This document shows, in pieces, positions 62,781 to 64,000 of a DNA stretch of 64,000 nucleotides. Position numbers and translations under genes: made by a program. The stretch comes from Fistularia commersonii (lineage: Eukaryota > Chordata > Actinopteri > Syngnathiformes > Fistulariidae). Location: positions 2,177,001 through 2,241,000 of the forward strand of contig JBBMNZ010000006.1 of the NCBI GenBank assembly GCA_037954325.1. The letters run 5' to 3'. A model generated the notes under the pieces. That model had not been told where the DNA came from. It saw only the letters and a list, made by a program, of their open reading frames with translations, and did not search any database. Each line of letters opens with the position of its first letter. The stretch's first letter is position 1.

Positions 62781-63830
62781 AGCCGCGAGCTATGCTAACA
62801 ACAGTTAACGGCCATGTTTTTTTGTGAATGGGAATAACGGTAAAAAAAGGACAAAAGACGAAACGGGGTGATTGCTAGCACAGAGACAAACTGGACTACA
62901 GTCATGGAGAGCTGGTAGCAGAGTTGCTAGCTGCATCGCTAACTGCGTCGCTAGCTTCACTGCTAGCTGCGCCGCTTGTCAACCATCTTTTTTTGTGAGC
63001 AGGAATAACAAACAATGTCAAAAGGCAAAGGAGGGCGAAGGCTGCCGAAGCCAAACGGGACTACAGTCATGGAGGATATAGCCGCTAGCTGTGCTAACAA
63101 CAGCAGCAGTCATTCAGTTGTCGGCCATGTTTGTTTGTGAGCTGGAATAACGGTAAAAAAAGGACAAAAGACGAAGGAGGGTGATTGCTACCGCAAAGAC
63201 AAACTGGACTACAGTCATGGAGCATAGAGTCGCTAGCTGCGCTAACAACAGTGATAGCTAGCCAGTTGTTGGCCATGTTTGTTTGTGAGCTGGAATAATG
63301 ATAAACAATGGCAAGGGCTCTTTAAATGCAGCCAAACAGGACTAAAATATTGGCGGAAATAGCTGCTAGCTGTGCTAACAACAGCAGCAGCCATTCAGTT
63401 GTCGGCCATGTTTGTTTGTGAGCTGGAATAACAATAAACAATGGCAAGGGCTCTTTGGATGCAGCCAAACAGGACTACAAAAATGGCGCAAATAGCCGCT
63501 AGCTGTGCGAACAACAGCAGCAGCCATTCAGCTGTCGGCCATGCTAGTTTGTGAGCTGCAATAATGGTAAGCAATGGCAAGGACTGTTTGAATGCAGCTA
63601 AACAGGCCTAAACAGGCGCAAATAGCCGCTAGCTGTGCTAACAACAGCAGCAGCCAGTCCATTGCCAGCCATATAATATAAAAACAATGGTGAGTGGCGA
63701 AGGAGGGCAATGTTGGATGCAGCTAAACAGGACTACAAAAACGGAGGAAATAGCCGCTAGCTGCGCTAACAACAGCGCCAGCCAGCCATTTGTCGGCCAT
63801 GTTTGTTTGCCTTCCGCGATGCGTTCGGAT
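62750..63830. repeat. Tandem array, ~8 copies of a ~127-170-bp unit
   Basis: GGCCATGTTTGTTTGTGAGC, TGGAATAA or variants recur near 62,810, 62,980, 63,120, 63,270, 63,403, 63,536, 63,667 and 63,795. Each unit also has AAACTGGACTACAGTCATGG, AAATAGCCGCTAGCTGTGCT, AACAACAGCAGCAGCCATTC. The same words occur once at 38.45 and 56.7 kb. Short frames on both strands shift between units. Confidence 0.9.
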
Positions 63831-64000
63831 ATCTACAGCTGGTTTGACCAGTCTCTGCCTCCGGACAAGAAACACGCAAACGCGCCGGTCCGGGCGGCCA
63901 TGTTTGTAGTCCGACAATCTGAATTAACATCACGGCGCGCGCAGATGCACGGCTGATTGGATCCAGGTTAGCCGCGCTGATTAGAGCGACGGAGGCGGGT
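63831..64000. other. Right edge, no gene confirmed
   Basis: An open plus frame (63,687-63,956) continues from the array into IYSWFDQSLPPDKKHANAPV, which I do not recognise. It begins inside the repeat and is not bounded by clear splice sites. Confidence 0.3.

Noticed and set aside
63687..63956. 89-codon plus-strand frame at the right edge as a host exon
   Set aside because: It begins inside the tandem array and its unique part has no recognisable domain or clear splice signals. It may be revisited with flanking sequence.

Overview
The window looks like non-coding DNA from a teleost fish, probably a percomorph; the species cannot be told. The evidence is about 30 (CA)n/(GT)n tracts, fish-type RTE and L2/CR1-like LINE fragments, hAT and Tc1/mariner remnants, and a tRNA-headed SINE-like repeat with an ATGAATGA tail. 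The words GTTAGC, GCTAGC and GCTAAC recur throughout. I found no host-gene exon, rRNA gene, intact tRNA gene, CRISPR array or bacterial-style operon that I could support. The long open frames are either translations of simple repeats or decayed transposon ORFs. The window is best read as intergenic or deep-intronic sequence dominated by repeats.

Layout. 0-3.4 kb: an AT-rich 3-copy array, three CA/GT tracts, a LINE-type 3' tail and a 267-bp tandem duplication. 4-9.1 kb: a fish TIR-element fragment, a ~392-bp duplication, a 3 x 135-bp array, a SINE-like copy, a 3 x 230-bp array and an RTE 3' end. 9.4-11.2 kb: a diverged ~400-bp array. 11.7-13.98 kb: a long terminal-inverted-repeat element whose left arm has expanded into a ~358.5-bp satellite. 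14-15.5 kb: a GT/CA cluster and a 458-bp hAT-type element. 15.6-17.4 kb: a ~69-bp array, possibly also inside a TIR element. 18-25.3 kb: microsatellites, an AT-rich array, LINE fragments and a SINE-like copy with an internal expansion. 26.4-27.75 and 32.1-33.7 kb: GAATGAATG-type arrays in opposite orientations. 30.8-31.8 kb: a 5-copy array carrying CTCF-like motifs. 35-36.7 kb: TIR-element and Tc1/mariner ends. 37.8 and 43.85 kb: AGTACT palindrome clusters. 39.36-40.16 kb: a 5-copy array carrying the TCTCGCGAGA motif. 41-43 kb: alternating purine/pyrimidine tracts and a (CGG)n tract. 44.6-48.2 kb: RTE fragments, SINE heads and a 4 x ~208-bp array. 49.3-51.35 kb: a nested L2-like LINE, hAT and RTE stack with readable target-site duplications. 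52.7-53.65 kb: a 3 x ~305-bp array. 55 kb: two LINE tails. 58.1-59.8 kb: a further SINE-derived array. 62.8-63.8 kb: a ~140-bp array of a family also present at 38.4 and 56.7 kb.

No genes here act together. The strongest observations concern repeats: tandem arrays that arose inside transposons, SINE internal segments expanded into kilobase arrays, and arrays that multiply known vertebrate transcription-factor motifs (CTCF-like, BANP-like). All calls come from reading the sequence. Repeat family names come from recognising termini and protein motifs and were not checked against a database. Coordinates of diverged arrays are approximate to within about 10-30 bases.
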